Numbered from the stretch's first letter, positions 1 through 8,919 are shown. The stretch is DNA of 64,000 nt from Marvinbryantia formatexigens (GCA_021771035.1 JAETPU010000008.1:83899-147898); one strand, 5' to 3'. Program-made: numbers and translations. Notes: generated by a model from the letters alone, not told the origin.

Positions 1-1771
1 AAAGATTGCTCTGGTAAAGATTGATTTTCTCCAATTCATTGGTCCACACCATGACGATTGCCGTCACTGCCTCGTCCTCATACACCCCTCCCGCAAAGGT
101 GGGCTTACCTTCCTCCATGCGCTGGTTTTGGTACACCTCCCGCTGGGAGAGCGCGCTGAACAGGTAGGAATTCTCATCATACCGCAGGGATTTGCCGGCG
201 CTGGCGGCAAGCTGCGTACTGGCGGCGGCCAGGCGGAAAAAGCTGGAATGCCGGCTGGAAATATAAATAGCCACGTCCTTCATCTCCATCAGCTGGGAGA
301 TGACATGGACAGCACGGAAAATCACCTTCCTGGACTCCATGAAATCCAGTTCACTGGTAATCTCATAGATCTTCGCCAGGCTGTTTTTATAGCTCACCAG
401 GCGTTTTTCATAGATATCCTTGACCACCAGGTTGCTGTCGTTAATCCGGGTGATATCGCTGAGCTCACTGGACAAATATGCGTTCTCGTCCGCCAGATCC
501 TGGTTTTTTCTCTTGTATTTATCCCGCATATAACCGCCCATGACGCCTATCACCAGCATTTGCAGCACGCCGATGAAAAACCCGTAGTCCGTGAGCACTG
601 CCGAAAGCGAGTGATCCATCACAAACAGGGACAGCTGCGCGCCCGCGCCCAATACCGTGGCAAACAGGGCGTGTCCGGTTCCATAGGTCACCGCAATGGC
701 CAGCACATACAGGACATACAGGTTCAGGTTTTCCCCAACCCAGGTGTTGTGCAGCAGCAGGGAGATAATATGGATGACCAAAAACAGCAGCACGCTCTCC
801 AGAACCGGCAGCCCCCAGTTGCTCCAGAATGACTTCTCCTTTTTCTCCTGCTTCTGAGCCTTCCTCTGTGCCTGCAAACAGGTTTCACACAGCTTGTGAA
901 TTCCCTCCTGCATGGAATACCTCATCCGGAAATGAAGCTCCTCTTCCTGGGTATCCGCAACGCGCGCCGCGGGGTTGGGCAGGGCTTCCCCCTCCTCCTT
1001 GAGTACGCAGGCGCCCTCCTTTAAGTTCATAGAGAGAAGCTCCTGGGCCAGCCAATCCTCTGAAAAGGTGTGTCCCCTCAGCTGGTACAGGGGCTGGAGA
1101 GTCTCGGTCTTCGCCAGGGTACAGACAACCTCTACGGCGTCCCCCAGATACATGGCGGTGTGCTCGTCGAACGGCCTGCACTGAATTTGTCCATCCTCCA
1201 GGTATTCATTCACCATGCGCAGGCACACATCCCGGCCCTGGAGCTTTTCGCTTGCACCGTATACCAAGGGCAGGCGCACAACTGCGATCTGCATCTCCTC
1301 ATCTGAAAACTCGGAGCACAGCGCCTCCGCACGCACCAGGGTTCTCAGCCGCAGGGATTCCGGAACCGGTGCCGTCGCGCGATCCAGTACCTCCTGGGCG
1401 TTGCCCTCAAACACATCCAGCGTAGAGAGGTACACCACTCTCTCCACTCCGGAATTTTTAGCCGCCATCAGCAGATTGGTCATTCCCGATATGTATTCGA
1501 TGGACTGCTTCTGCTCGTCCCTCCAGCTGTAAAGCGGGTCGAATGCGCCCAAAATCAGAAGCAGATCCGGATTGGCATTCCGCATAATCCTGGAAAGGTA
1601 TTCATTGGAATACGAAAAACGGTATTCCTGAAAGGCACCGGACTTTTCCTGCTCCGGTGAAGCTGTACCGGTGGAACCAGTAATCAGATAGATTTCATGC
1701 CGTTCTTTTTTCAACCGCTGGATCATCTGACTACAGAAGGCGCTGTTTTTACTGCAGATTAATATATTCAT
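1..1771 (-). CDS. PelD-like protein with N-terminal degenerate SDR/epimerase domain (3' end outside window)
   Basis: About 590 residues are visible and the frame runs off the left edge. Residues 1-270 resemble NAD-dependent epimerases (the stretch GVERVVYLSTLDVF and RLPLVYGASEK are typical). The glycine-rich nucleotide loop is missing at the N-terminus (MNILICSKNSAF), and the YxxxK active site reads LRLRTLVRAEAL, so this part is probably not catalytic. About four hydrophobic helices follow near residues 310-415, then a helical linker and a GAF-like region from about 430. This order (membrane segments, GAF) matches PelD, the cyclic-di-GMP receptor of Pel exopolysaccharide export. The degenerate GGDEF part, if present, lies off the edge. 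An aggag site precedes the ATG, which overlaps the upstream gene by 23 bases, so the two are co-transcribed. The PelD assignment is family knowledge plus inference. Confidence 0.72.
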   Translation of the reverse strand, partial: MNILICSKNSAFCSQMIQRLKKERHEIYLITGSTGTASPEQEKSGAFQEYRFSYSNEYLSRIMRNANPDLLLILGAFDPLYSWRDEQKQSIEYISGMTNLLMAAKNSGVERVVYLSTLDVFEGNAQEVLDRATAPVPESLRLRTLVRAEALCSEFSDEEMQIAVVRLPLVYGASEKLQGRDVCLRMVNEYLEDGQIQCRPFDEHTAMYLGDAVEVVCTLAKTETLQPLYQLRGHTFSEDWLAQELLSMNLKEGACVLKEEGEALPNPAARVADTQEEELHFRMRYSMQEGIHKLCETCLQAQRKAQKQEKKEKSFWSNWGLPVLESVLLFLVIHIISLLLHNTWVGENLNLYVLYVLAIAVTYGTGHALFATVLGAGAQLSLFVMDHSLSAVLTDYGFFIGVLQMLVIGVMGGYMRDKYKRKNQDLADENAYLSSELSDITRINDSNLVVKDIYEKRLVSYKNSLAKIYEITSELDFMESRKVIFRAVHVISQLMEMKDVAIYISSRHSSFFRLAAASTQLAASAGKSLRYDENSYLFSALSQREVYQNQRMEEGKPTFAGGVYEDEAVTAIVMVWTNELEKINLYQSNL

Positions 1772-2150
1772 GCTTCTCCTCATCCTCATCCAATCCGTCT
1801 AATTTTTTCCTGAGCTTTTCATTGTCGTGTTTTAACAAGGCTATTTGCATGGATAGCTCTGTGAGCTGGTTGAGCAGCACGGAGATTTCCCTGGTGTGGT
1901 TGAACGTGATAAAAAGGAGCAGAATAATCAGGAAAAACAGCAGGATCGCAGGCTCCCACCAAATTCCCAGCAGACCGGCCATCCAGGAAAGGAGCTGCGG
2001 AAAGATCCCAAGTATGATAATCCCCACCGCGCCTATCAGCCAAAAAATCGACTGCGCTTCATTCAGCTTCTTCTTTTTCATGGTGTCCAGCACCCAGAGG
2101 ATCATTGCCAACCCGATGAGAACCGCCGCAATTTGTATCAAAATACTCAC
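1749..2150 (-). CDS. DUF2304 family small membrane protein
   Basis: A 133-residue protein with three hydrophobic helices (about residues 3-20, 33-55 and 65-85) and a charged, coiled-coil-like tail from residue 90. The length, the N-terminal ILIQIAAVLIG and the KKKKLNEAQSIFW turn fit DUF2304, a family often found with glycosyltransferase and polysaccharide genes. No enzymatic function is known. It starts with GTG after AAAGGAG and is the first gene of an operon with the PelD-like gene, which it overlaps. It probably acts in the membrane with the polysaccharide machinery (inference from context). Confidence 0.8.
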   Translation of the reverse strand: MSILIQIAAVLIGLAMILWVLDTMKKKKLNEAQSIFWLIGAVGIIILGIFPQLLSWMAGLLGIWWEPAILLFFLIILLLFITFNHTREISVLLNQLTELSMQIALLKHDNEKLRKKLDGLDEDEEKHEYINLQ

Positions 2151-2291
2151 AGCACCACTCTCCTTTCAAAAAGCTTGGTCATTGCCGCAGAATGAAAACC
2201 ATCCTTTGTGAAAAACATAGTTTCTTTGTATGGAGAAATCATCGGAAACCATCATGAGAAAGCTCCCCTAAGCCCGCCGGGCCATCCGGTG

Positions 2292-2415
2292 TGATATCGA
2301 AAGTGATATCATATATAATATCATATTTTATTTACATAAATATATCATTTATTCTATCTTATTGTAGTATATTATGATTTCCTCTGTCAATATAAAATGA
2401 TGTTATCGATGATAT
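2292..2415. promoter_or_regulatory. Iterated TGATAT/ATATCA sites between divergent genes
   Basis: TGATAT occurs at 2292 and 2304, exactly 12 bases apart, and again at 2410. The reverse ATATCA occurs at 2318 and 2342, 24 bases apart. TGATAT at 2304 and ATATCA at 2318 form an inverted repeat. Short direct repeats at a helical-turn-like spacing suit ribbon-helix-helix dimers that bind cooperatively. The region is very AT-rich and lies between the DUF2304/PelD-like operon and the RHH gene, so it probably holds both promoters. The operator role is inferred. Confidence 0.5.
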
Positions 2416-2432
2416 TTTGGAGGAATGATACC

Positions 2433-2624
2433 ATGAACACCCTGAGTGAGGAGCCATTGCGGCTAAAACGGCGAGGTGAGGATGGCAACAAAATGATTAC
2501 AGTCAGAATCAAAGAAGATACCCTGGCCGAATTGGACCGTATCGCTTCCATTACCAATTATTCTAGAAACGAACTGATCAACATCATCTTAAAATACGGG
2601 ATACAAAATATCGTGATTGAGTAA
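2433..2624 (+). CDS. Ribbon-helix-helix (CopG/Arc-type) transcriptional repressor
   Basis: A 63-residue protein. The segment NKMITVRIKEDTLAELDRIA followed by YSRNELINIILKYGI is the classic beta-strand, helix, helix layout of the RHH fold, with the DNA-contacting strand near residues 20-26. ATG 2433 is chosen because ggagg lies just upstream. An in-frame ATG at 2397 has no such site. It is divergent from the DUF2304/PelD-like operon and directly follows the TGATAT repeats, so autoregulation and control of the neighbouring operon are likely (inference). An antitoxin role is possible in this fold, but no toxin gene is adjacent. Confidence 0.8.
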   Translation: MNTLSEEPLRLKRRGEDGNKMITVRIKEDTLAELDRIASITNYSRNELINIILKYGIQNIVIE

Positions 2625-2696
2625 GCTCTGTTTTCAAAAAAGAACTCCTCCAATATGGCGGTTTCCCAGAGATAAATTCCCAAATAAAAGAAAAAA

Positions 2697-2738
2697 AGGA
2701 GCAAACTTCCTCGCAACAGAGGGTTTGCTCCTTTTTTA
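2697..2738. terminator. Terminator after the RHH gene, usable in both directions
   Basis: GGAGCAAAC at 2698 pairs with GTTTGCTCC ending at 2731. A run of A lies on the left and TTTTTT on the right, so it can act on either strand. It ends the RHH transcript on the plus strand. Confidence 0.75.
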
Positions 2739-3638
2739 GTTTCCTCTATAACGTCTCGTTCCGCTTGCATATGGCGGCAGCGGCGTTTCACACCGTATCT
2801 TTTTAACTTCAGCAAACTGGGCGGTTCCAACAGAGTTCCAATACCCCACCGCTATGTAGGCCGCGGGAGCCTTTGCCTCCCCGCAGGCCATAAGCTGTAG
2901 CGAATCGGTTGACGTGCCGGTACAACGGTCGCGGCAGGTCTGTATCAGCAAACGTCGTCTGCTGATATCCCCCATAAAATCCGGCTGCACGGTTATCCGT
3001 ATCGTTTGTCAGTCGGCGCAGCCGCCGGTGAACCTTTACCGCATCTTCTTTAATGCTCAGATTCATGATTCCCGCCGAAGCGGCGTCCGTGCAGGCCCTG
3101 GAAAGGCCCCGGTACTGGCTTGACCCCTCCCAGTGGCGCCGGACGCCACACGCCACATTCTCCGCAGCCATCCGCCTATGTCATAAACTGTCTGCGGAAT
3201 TTCCGTGTGTTTTCCCCGCAAAATGGGCCATGGTTTCAGCCTCTGTCAGCTGACGGCCTGGCGGCACAACCCTCACAAGGGTCGTGCATCCCTTAGTTCC
3301 CAAGCCGCCTGTAATCCGGTTATCCTTTTCCTATTCCCCGATATATTCGGCGGTGTTGCTCCACTGGGTTCTACCATACTCACGCAGCAACCGGTTGCCG
3401 GGATGCTCCCATTGCCAAACCGGCACTTCCGGTTACCGTGCCTGCCGAAAAGCACCATCGCGCCTTTTCCTGTGAAACAACCCAGGAAACTCGAGCCGCT
3501 CATTTTGCATGGAACTGAAGATGAGAAGATGGACAGGAGCGTGGCATACTATGTCTTTCTATAATCTGCACGCCCTTCCATTTGCATATTCCCCGGGGTA
3601 TTTTCCCGTATGCCCACTCAGTGCAGGCACAGACAACA
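2739..3638. other. Gene-free stretch of about 900 bases
   Basis: Only short overlapping frames on both strands, without ribosome binding sites or recognisable motifs. I see no RNA gene or repeat. It may be decayed sequence, but I cannot name a source. Confidence 0.5.
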
Positions 3639-3670
3639 AGGCCCCCAGTGCTGCTTTGCACTGGGGGCCT
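3639..3670 (-). terminator. Strong hairpin downstream of the 3716-4372 gene
   Basis: AGGCCCCCAGTGC pairs perfectly with GCACTGGGGGCCT around a 6-base loop. It lies about 46 bases past the stop of the minus-strand gene. There is no clear U tract, so terminator function is likely but not certain. Confidence 0.5.
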
Positions 3671-3715
3671 GTCGCTAGAAACTGCCAAAGCTGGCTTGCC
3701 GTCTGAATGGTTCAG

Positions 3716-4372
3716 CTAAGAAACATACCCAATCCGCTCCAAAGCATCCCGGCAGAAGCCCACAAAATAATCATAGAGATGCTCCGCCATCTGGGCAATC
3801 TGCGGCTGATCCGGAACCTGGCACAGTTCGGCAAAATCTTCGCCTACATGAACTGCGGGATTTTCGCCGCGCGCGGAGAGCAGGTACAGGGAAAACGCGC
3901 CGGAGGCATTCATCTCCCGATAGAATTCCGGAGCCTCCTTCTGGATGGCATCATAAAACACATTCAGCGCGGCCTGCGCTAAAAGGGAATTTGGGGAACA
4001 CTCATCCAGGGTTCTGTCCACTACAAAGGCAAACAGAATCCGGCGGTGCTTGAGCATCAGCAGAGATTCCGTTTCGCTGAGCCCCAAAGTATAAACACCC
4101 TTTTCCCGAAGCACCTCGCCGGCAAACACTTCGCCCAGCCGGTGGGCCCGGGCCATATTGCCGTTGTCCTTCTCCCGGACATATTCCTCCGCCGAATCCT
4201 CGGCGCTGTCATCGTCCTGCTGGGGAAGTCCGTCCTGCGGCATAATTTTCATATCTTCATCCCCACTGCAGGTACAAAAGCACAGATTATTTTTCTCCAG
4301 CGGCTTTGCCATCAGGACCAGCTGGGCCATCATCAGCACCAACAGAGCCAACGCCATAGTCCACAACACCAC
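3716..4372 (-). CDS. Membrane-anchored protein of unknown function
   Basis: About 218 residues. One N-terminal hydrophobic helix (residues 2-24) is followed by a short CFCTC cysteine cluster, an acidic linker rich in D and E (about 38-70) and a folded soluble part of about 150 residues ending DALERIGYVS. The C-terminal part is predicted helical and has no motif I recognise. Two GTG starts are possible, at 4378 and 4372. The second is preferred because agaggga then lies at a normal distance. It is not obviously in an operon, since nearly 300 bases separate it from the TSCPD gene. Confidence 0.72.
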   Translation of the reverse strand: MVLWTMALALLVLMMAQLVLMAKPLEKNNLCFCTCSGDEDMKIMPQDGLPQQDDDSAEDSAEEYVREKDNGNMARAHRLGEVFAGEVLREKGVYTLGLSETESLLMLKHRRILFAFVVDRTLDECSPNSLLAQAALNVFYDAIQKEAPEFYREMNASGAFSLYLLSARGENPAVHVGEDFAELCQVPDQPQIAQMAEHLYDYFVGFCRDALERIGYVS

Positions 4373-4667
4373 AAACACTCCCTCTGAACCCGCAAACAGC
4401 CGGATTCGTCCGATTTTTTCCTGCCGCTCAAAAGCGATACCTTACCGCACAGCCACACATCAAGCCCCACGCCCCCTTGAAATAGGGGGTTATCCGAAAA
4501 CTGCGTTTACTGGCAGAACTCCGCTGCAGCAAAAGCGCCACGGCATTTCAGCCGGCACGCAGCCCGCAGGCGATAACGTATCGGCCGCGGTAAGATTTGC
4601 CGGTAACAGGGAACGCCGCTGCCGCCATACAGCGGCACAGCGAATCACTGCTTTGCTAAGCGGTGAG

Positions 4668-4919
4668 TTATACGTTTGCCATAGCCTCCTGCAGCGCCAT
4701 AGCCAGCTGATCCGGACAGGAAGACGCCTTCGCCCCGCAGCGGATTCCCTTTAAGCGCTCAATGACATCCTCCACCCTGGCGCCCTTCACCAACGCTGCC
4801 ACACCTTTCGTATTGCCGTCACAACCGCCGTGAAACTGTACCTCCCGAATGATTCCATCCTCAATTTCAATATCGATGGAACGGGAACAAACCCCTTTGG
4901 TCTTATAGGTCAACTTCAT
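4668..4919 (-). CDS. TIGR03905-type TSCPD domain protein
   Basis: An 83-residue protein. The residues VQFHGGCDGNTKGVAALVKG and the cysteines in VCSRSIDIEIEDG, IRCGAKASSCPDQLA match the TSCPD domain, also found at the C-terminus of adenosylcobalamin-dependent ribonucleotide reductases. The stand-alone TIGR03905 form is common in anaerobic Firmicutes and has no assigned role. Conserved cysteines suggest metal or thiol chemistry (inference). The start is set by gaggaagc ahead of the ATG. Confidence 0.85.
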   Translation of the reverse strand: MKLTYKTKGVCSRSIDIEIEDGIIREVQFHGGCDGNTKGVAALVKGARVEDVIERLKGIRCGAKASSCPDQLAMALQEAMANV

Positions 4920-5091
4920 CTTGCTTCCTCCTACTCCGGCGCTGCTTTGGCGGCGCCCTCTTTATGATAAAGCTTTATGTCAAAACAGGAAAAACATACC
5001 TGCTTTCTCCCTTTGCCAGCAAATGTTTGGCGAAACGCCCTCCCGGCATACAGAAAATGGCGGGATTCTCCGGCACCCGGAACCCATACGC

Positions 5092-6270
5092 TTACCAGCC
5101 GGCACCAGCCAGCCCCAGTTCCATCGCCTTCTGGGCAACTGCGTGAGCAACCGCAGGGGCCACTCTTGGATCCAGCGCGTCGGGAATCACGTGCTCACAG
5201 CTGAGCTCGCCGTCTGAAACAATCCCCGCAATCGCCAGGGCCGCGGCGGCCTTCATCTCATCGGTGATATCCCGCGCACGCACCTGCAGCGCCCCTTTAA
5301 AAATCCCAGGAAATGCCAGGACATTGTTAATCTGGTTTGGAAAATCGCTGCGGCCGGTTCCAACCACCGCTGCACCGCCGGCCAATGCCTCCTGGGGCAT
5401 AATTTCAGGCGTGGGATTGGCCATCGCAAATACAATCGCCCCCGGCGCCATGGTCCGGACCATCTCAGCGCTCACCAGGCCGGGCCGGGAGACGCCGATA
5501 AAGATATCCGCCCCCTCAAGAACCTGCGCCAGGCTTCCCCGCTCTTTGTCCCGGTTGGTTTGCTCAGCCAGCTGAGCCTGAGCGGGGTTCATCCACTCCT
5601 CCCCTACACACAGGGCCCCATGGATATCACACAGTACAATGTTCCCGAATTCCATCTGCAAAAGCAGCCTGGCAATGGCAATCCCCGCGGCTCCCGCCCC
5701 GTTAATCACCAGTTTGAGGGCTCCCTTTTGCTTTCCCACCACCTTGATGGCATTGAGCAGCGCTGCCGCCACCACAATGGCTGTACCGTGCTGATCGTCA
5801 TGAAACACCGGGATGCCGCAGCATTCCTTGAGCTTTTTTTCAATCTCAAAACAACGGGGCGCCGCGATATCCTCCAGGTTAATGCCGCCGAAGCTCTTGG
5901 AAATCAGTGCCACGGTCCTGACAATCGTGTCCGTATCCTTGCTGTCGATACAGATTGGAAAGGCATCCACCCCGCCGAACTCCTTAAACAGGGCACATTT
6001 GCCCTCCATGACAGGCATCGCTGCCGCCGGGCCGATGTCCCCCAGGCCCAAGACGGCGGTGCCGTCCGTCACAACCGCCACTAAATTGCTGCGGCGTGTG
6101 AGCTCATAGGATTTTTCCTCATCCTTTGCAATTTCTAAACAGGGCTGGGCCACACCGGGCGTATACGCCAGGGCCAAATCCTCTCGGGTTTTGATGGGCA
6201 CGCGGGAGATAACCTCCAGCTTCCCGCCCCACTCATAGTGCTTTGCCAGCGCCAGCTGTTTTTGATCCAT
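5092..6270 (-). CDS. Malic enzyme (oxaloacetate-decarboxylating malate dehydrogenase)
   Basis: A 392-residue short-form bacterial malic enzyme converting malate to pyruvate and CO2 with NAD(P)H formation in the cytoplasm. Visible landmarks are the N-terminal YTPGVAQPC, GKCALFKEFGGVDAFP, the metal-site segment VFHDDQHGTAIVVAAALLNA and the nucleotide loop INGAGAAGIAIA near residue 190. The length is normal and there is no phosphotransacetylase fusion. Cofactor preference cannot be read with confidence. It is preceded 33 bases upstream by the PHP gene on the same strand, so the two may be co-transcribed. Confidence 0.93.
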   Translation of the reverse strand: MDQKQLALAKHYEWGGKLEVISRVPIKTREDLALAYTPGVAQPCLEIAKDEEKSYELTRRSNLVAVVTDGTAVLGLGDIGPAAAMPVMEGKCALFKEFGGVDAFPICIDSKDTDTIVRTVALISKSFGGINLEDIAAPRCFEIEKKLKECCGIPVFHDDQHGTAIVVAAALLNAIKVVGKQKGALKLVINGAGAAGIAIARLLLQMEFGNIVLCDIHGALCVGEEWMNPAQAQLAEQTNRDKERGSLAQVLEGADIFIGVSRPGLVSAEMVRTMAPGAIVFAMANPTPEIMPQEALAGGAAVVGTGRSDFPNQINNVLAFPGIFKGALQVRARDITDEMKAAAALAIAGIVSDGELSCEHVIPDALDPRVAPAVAHAVAQKAMELGLAGAGW

Positions 6271-6303
6271 ACGTGTGTTTCAATCCTTTCCCCTGCCGAG
6301 AGC

Positions 6304-7137
6304 CTAACGTTTTGAACTGAGCTCGTAAATACGGTTGATGGACTCCTCCCCTGTAATACAGGTCGCCAGCGGGTTCACCCGGGAGGTATAATACCCGTGA
6401 AAATCCGTACCGCCCGTGAGGATGAGCCCCGTCTGCTTTGCCACTCGTTCCATTTCTTCAATGTCAGTCTTTGTATTGCGGGGATGGTAGGCCTCAACCC
6501 CGTCAATCAGTTTCTGCCGGGCCAATTCCCGAAACAGATCCATGGAGTCATAGGTGCTGGGATGCGCTAAAACCACAATAGCGCCGGAGGAGCGTATCAG
6601 TTCAATGGCGGAATATACGTCCGGATACTCCACAGAACTGTAACACAGCCCGGTATTGGGATCAAAGAGCTTTTTCATCAGCGTGCCGCAAACTCTGTCC
6701 TCATAGCCCAAATCCATCAGCGCCTGAATAATGTGCTGTTTATAGATGGACTGGCTTCCGGAATAGTACCGGGCAATATGCTCCGGCGTCACAGGATAAT
6801 ACATACACACCTTTTGGATCATCTCCAAGCCGGCCTTGCGCCTGCGATCCAACGTATGCTTGCACATTCCCTCCAGACGATCCGGATTCTTGGGCAGATA
6901 GCACAGCAGATGCACCTTTCTGGAACGGGTGGAATCAATCGTGGAGAACTCAACGCCCGGAATAATCCGAACGCCATAACGCCTGCCTAAAATCTCCGCC
7001 CGGTTGACGGAGGCCATGGTGTCATGGTCTGTCACAGCTAAAAAGTCCAAACCGGCGCGCTTTGCGTAGAACACAATCTCGTCTACGGTCATGGAGCCGT
7101 CGGACGCCTTGGTGTGGCAATGCAAATCCCCTATCAT
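6304..7137 (-). CDS. PHP-domain phosphoesterase
   Basis: A 277-residue protein. The N-terminal IGDLHCHTKASDG, then AVTDHDT, GVEFST, AHPST and GGTDFHG near the C-terminus are the metal-binding motifs of the PHP superfamily in order. Family members hydrolyse phosphoesters such as 3',5'-bisphosphonucleotides, oligoribonucleotides or histidinol phosphate, and the substrate here is not evident. The start at 7137 is chosen because AAAGGTGG lies nine bases before it and the domain begins at once; a longer upstream frame adds only low-complexity residues. A TATAAT at 7300-7305 on the minus strand may be its promoter. Confidence 0.88.
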   Translation of the reverse strand: MIGDLHCHTKASDGSMTVDEIVFYAKRAGLDFLAVTDHDTMASVNRAEILGRRYGVRIIPGVEFSTIDSTRSRKVHLLCYLPKNPDRLEGMCKHTLDRRRKAGLEMIQKVCMYYPVTPEHIARYYSGSQSIYKQHIIQALMDLGYEDRVCGTLMKKLFDPNTGLCYSSVEYPDVYSAIELIRSSGAIVVLAHPSTYDSMDLFRELARQKLIDGVEAYHPRNTKTDIEEMERVAKQTGLILTGGTDFHGYYTSRVNPLATCITGEESINRIYELSSKR

Positions 7138-7406
7138 TGTATTTTTCCACCTTTCCATACCCATGACGGCGGCACAGCCCCTGCAGCCAAACGGCGTCTG
7201 CAAAAACTCCTGTTGAGAATGACCCCACCAGCTTTTCAGCCGTTTTCCTGAGCCCTTGCAGGATACAGGACAGCAGGCTGCGCGTCATGCGTATATAATA
7301 TTATACACCTTTTGCCCGCCATCACGCAACATCCCTGCCCTGCTGAACCGGGAAAAACTTTCCCTGTGAAACTCTTTTGATTTATAAAACCACATCTTGA
7401 TCCCAT

Positions 7407-7448
7407 AAAGCGCGCTAAGGCCTGATCTATCATGCCTTAGCGCGCTTT
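7407..7448. terminator. Bidirectional terminator
   Basis: AAAGCGCGCTAAGGC at 7407 pairs with GCCTTAGCGCGCTTT ending at 7448, followed by T residues. It would end minus-strand transcription from the XRE gene, whose stop lies 210 bases earlier. Apart from this hairpin and the possible -10 at 7300, the 7138-7660 gap holds nothing I can assign. Confidence 0.75.
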
Positions 7449-7660
7449 TAATTGACGAATATTCATTCCAAAAAAACTTATAAGTTCCCGAACAGCCGGA
7501 CAAAAAGCCCGGCAAATCCCATTTTTGAAGGGAGTATCAGCAATCTTTGCTGCCGATGCGGACTTGCTGCAGTCAAATCGCACCGCGCCAATAGCACCAC
7601 GGCCCTTCAGCCGATTCGTCATGGTCTTATGATTTGGCAATGGGGTTTTCCGGTATCGGT

Positions 7661-7909
7661 TCACGGATCCAAGGACGAGAAAAACACCCCTACATCCACC
7701 TCGAGCGCCTGGGAAATCCGAAATAAAAGAGCCATGGTGGGGTTATAAATCGGGAACCGGCGCTCCATATTTTTAATCGTGGAGGGATGAAGCCCGCTCA
7801 GCTTTGCCAGCTGGTTCTGGCTCATTTTTTGTTCCCGCCTGAGCGCACGGATCGTTCGGGAGATAAACTCAAGCCGGGCCATGTCCTTTTGATTTAACTG
7901 AATATCCAT
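7661..7909 (-). CDS. XRE-family helix-turn-helix regulator
   Basis: An 82-residue, single-domain DNA-binding protein. IRALRREQKMSQNQLAKLSG followed by LHPSTIKNMERRFPIYNPTM is a standard Cro/CI-type helix-turn-helix, and the tail ISQALEVDVGVFF closes the five-helix fold. The start at 7909 is set by aaggagg seven bases upstream. There is no effector domain, so it is either a small repressor or part of a decayed mobile element. No target can be named from the sequence. Confidence 0.85.
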   Translation of the reverse strand: MDIQLNQKDMARLEFISRTIRALRREQKMSQNQLAKLSGLHPSTIKNMERRFPIYNPTMALLFRISQALEVDVGVFFSSLDP

Positions 7910-8214
7910 AAACTGTCCTCCTTGAATAAAATCCTTCAAAGAAAACAGTAAAGGTTTTACAAAATAGATACAATTGTTTTTGTTGTCCTACCCAATTCAG
8001 GCTTATAGACTATGTAGCACCTGCGGCTATAATAATATGATGAAAGGTTCCGGTGAGCCGCTTGTGGTTTTTCTAAGAATTCCAGATCTATCATTATTGT
8101 GAATAATGAACACCAGGGAGTAAGATTGCGCCCTGCAGCTATGTAATATGAGCCCTGGTATTATGGGGTTCATCCTGGAACCCGCTGGCATTCGATACAA
8201 ATAGAAAAGGCTTC
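7910..8214. other. AT-rich gap with two short inverted repeats
   Basis: ACCAGGG at 8112 pairs with CCCTGGT ending at 8159, and GGGTTC at 8166 pairs with GAACCC ending at 8183. There is no U tract or coding frame. The left part is AT-rich and probably carries the promoter of the XRE gene. Confidence 0.4.
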
Positions 8215-8820
8215 CTATTTTTTAGGTTTTTGCGTAATTTCTTGTAAAGCCTCAATAAAGCTAAACATTTTAGAACTCATTGATATCGTCATGCCATGCA
8301 GCGCACATTTTTCGCCAACCCGTTTCCGTAATTCCGCCAGTTTACTTGAATCCAAGTTTAACTCACCACAGCGTTCCAACAATTCTTCGAGAGGAATCCC
8401 CTTGATTTTCGCCGTCTTCGCCAGCTCCCGTTCAAATACCTGTACAAAGCTCTCATTCGTCCTCTTATAATATACCCAGGCAAAGAAATTCTGAGGATTT
8501 GTGGTATCCGGAGATTCCGCATGACAGTCTGGACATAATAAAAACAAATTGTCCGCTGTTTCCAAACCGCCTTTGGACTTTGCAAGAATATGGGCTCTGT
8601 CCAAAAAATGGTCCTGATTCCAATAAACTTCAATTTTAGGCGATAACGACGTATTATAGGGAATCATTTGACAGGCCCAGCAGAATATTTCATCTGGATA
8701 GCCGGTAATCTTTACTGCCTCATCCTCAGCCGAACAGTCTTCCCACCGCTTTATAAGGAACTCCTTCGTGATCGCCTTATCCTTCCAACACTCATAGATC
8801 TCATATTTTTTCGTCTTCAT
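8215..8820 (-). CDS. HNH endonuclease family protein
   Basis: A 201-residue protein. CWACQ near residue 48, DRAHILAKSKGG near 75 and NLFLLCPDCHAES near 90 give the CxxC...H...N...CxxCH signature of a zinc-ribbon HNH nuclease. The C-terminal 80 residues are helical and unassigned. Base composition is clearly more AT-rich than the flanking malic enzyme and rlmD genes, suggesting horizontal acquisition. It lies next to a remnant of a second rlmD 3' end, in line with a mobile-element graveyard. The specific role (defence, intron-like or element maintenance) is unknown. Confidence 0.85.
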   Translation of the reverse strand: MKTKKYEIYECWKDKAITKEFLIKRWEDCSAEDEAVKITGYPDEIFCWACQMIPYNTSLSPKIEVYWNQDHFLDRAHILAKSKGGLETADNLFLLCPDCHAESPDTTNPQNFFAWVYYKRTNESFVQVFERELAKTAKIKGIPLEELLERCGELNLDSSKLAELRKRVGEKCALHGMTISMSSKMFSFIEALQEITQKPKK

Positions 8821-8850
8821 AATGGGTCCTCATTCATCCAGCCTCATCAA

Positions 8851-8919
8851 TTACAGAAGCTTCCTTTCCAACAGACACACCGTCTCCACATGGGACGAGA
8901 CGATGCCGTGAATGTCGAC
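8851..8919 (-). pseudogene. Remnant of an rlmD/rumA-type C-terminus
   Basis: Minus-strand translation gives VDIHGIVSSHVETVCLLERK, two leucines and a stop. The intact RlmD ends VDLFPRTGHVETVALLSRA. The HVETV-x-LL-x-R core is shared, as is a 15-base DNA identity. No other RlmD motif is present, so this is only the gene's last 22 codons. It probably marks an old integration event at the rlmD 3' end. Confidence 0.6.

Noticed and set aside
128..832. A 234-codon plus-strand frame
   Set aside because: It runs opposite to the PelD-like gene, whose minus-strand translation shows clear epimerase, membrane and GAF features. It is a shadow.
2809..3171. A 120-codon minus-strand frame in the 2.7-3.7 kb gap
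   Set aside because: No ribosome site, no recognisable motif and several overlapping frames of similar quality.
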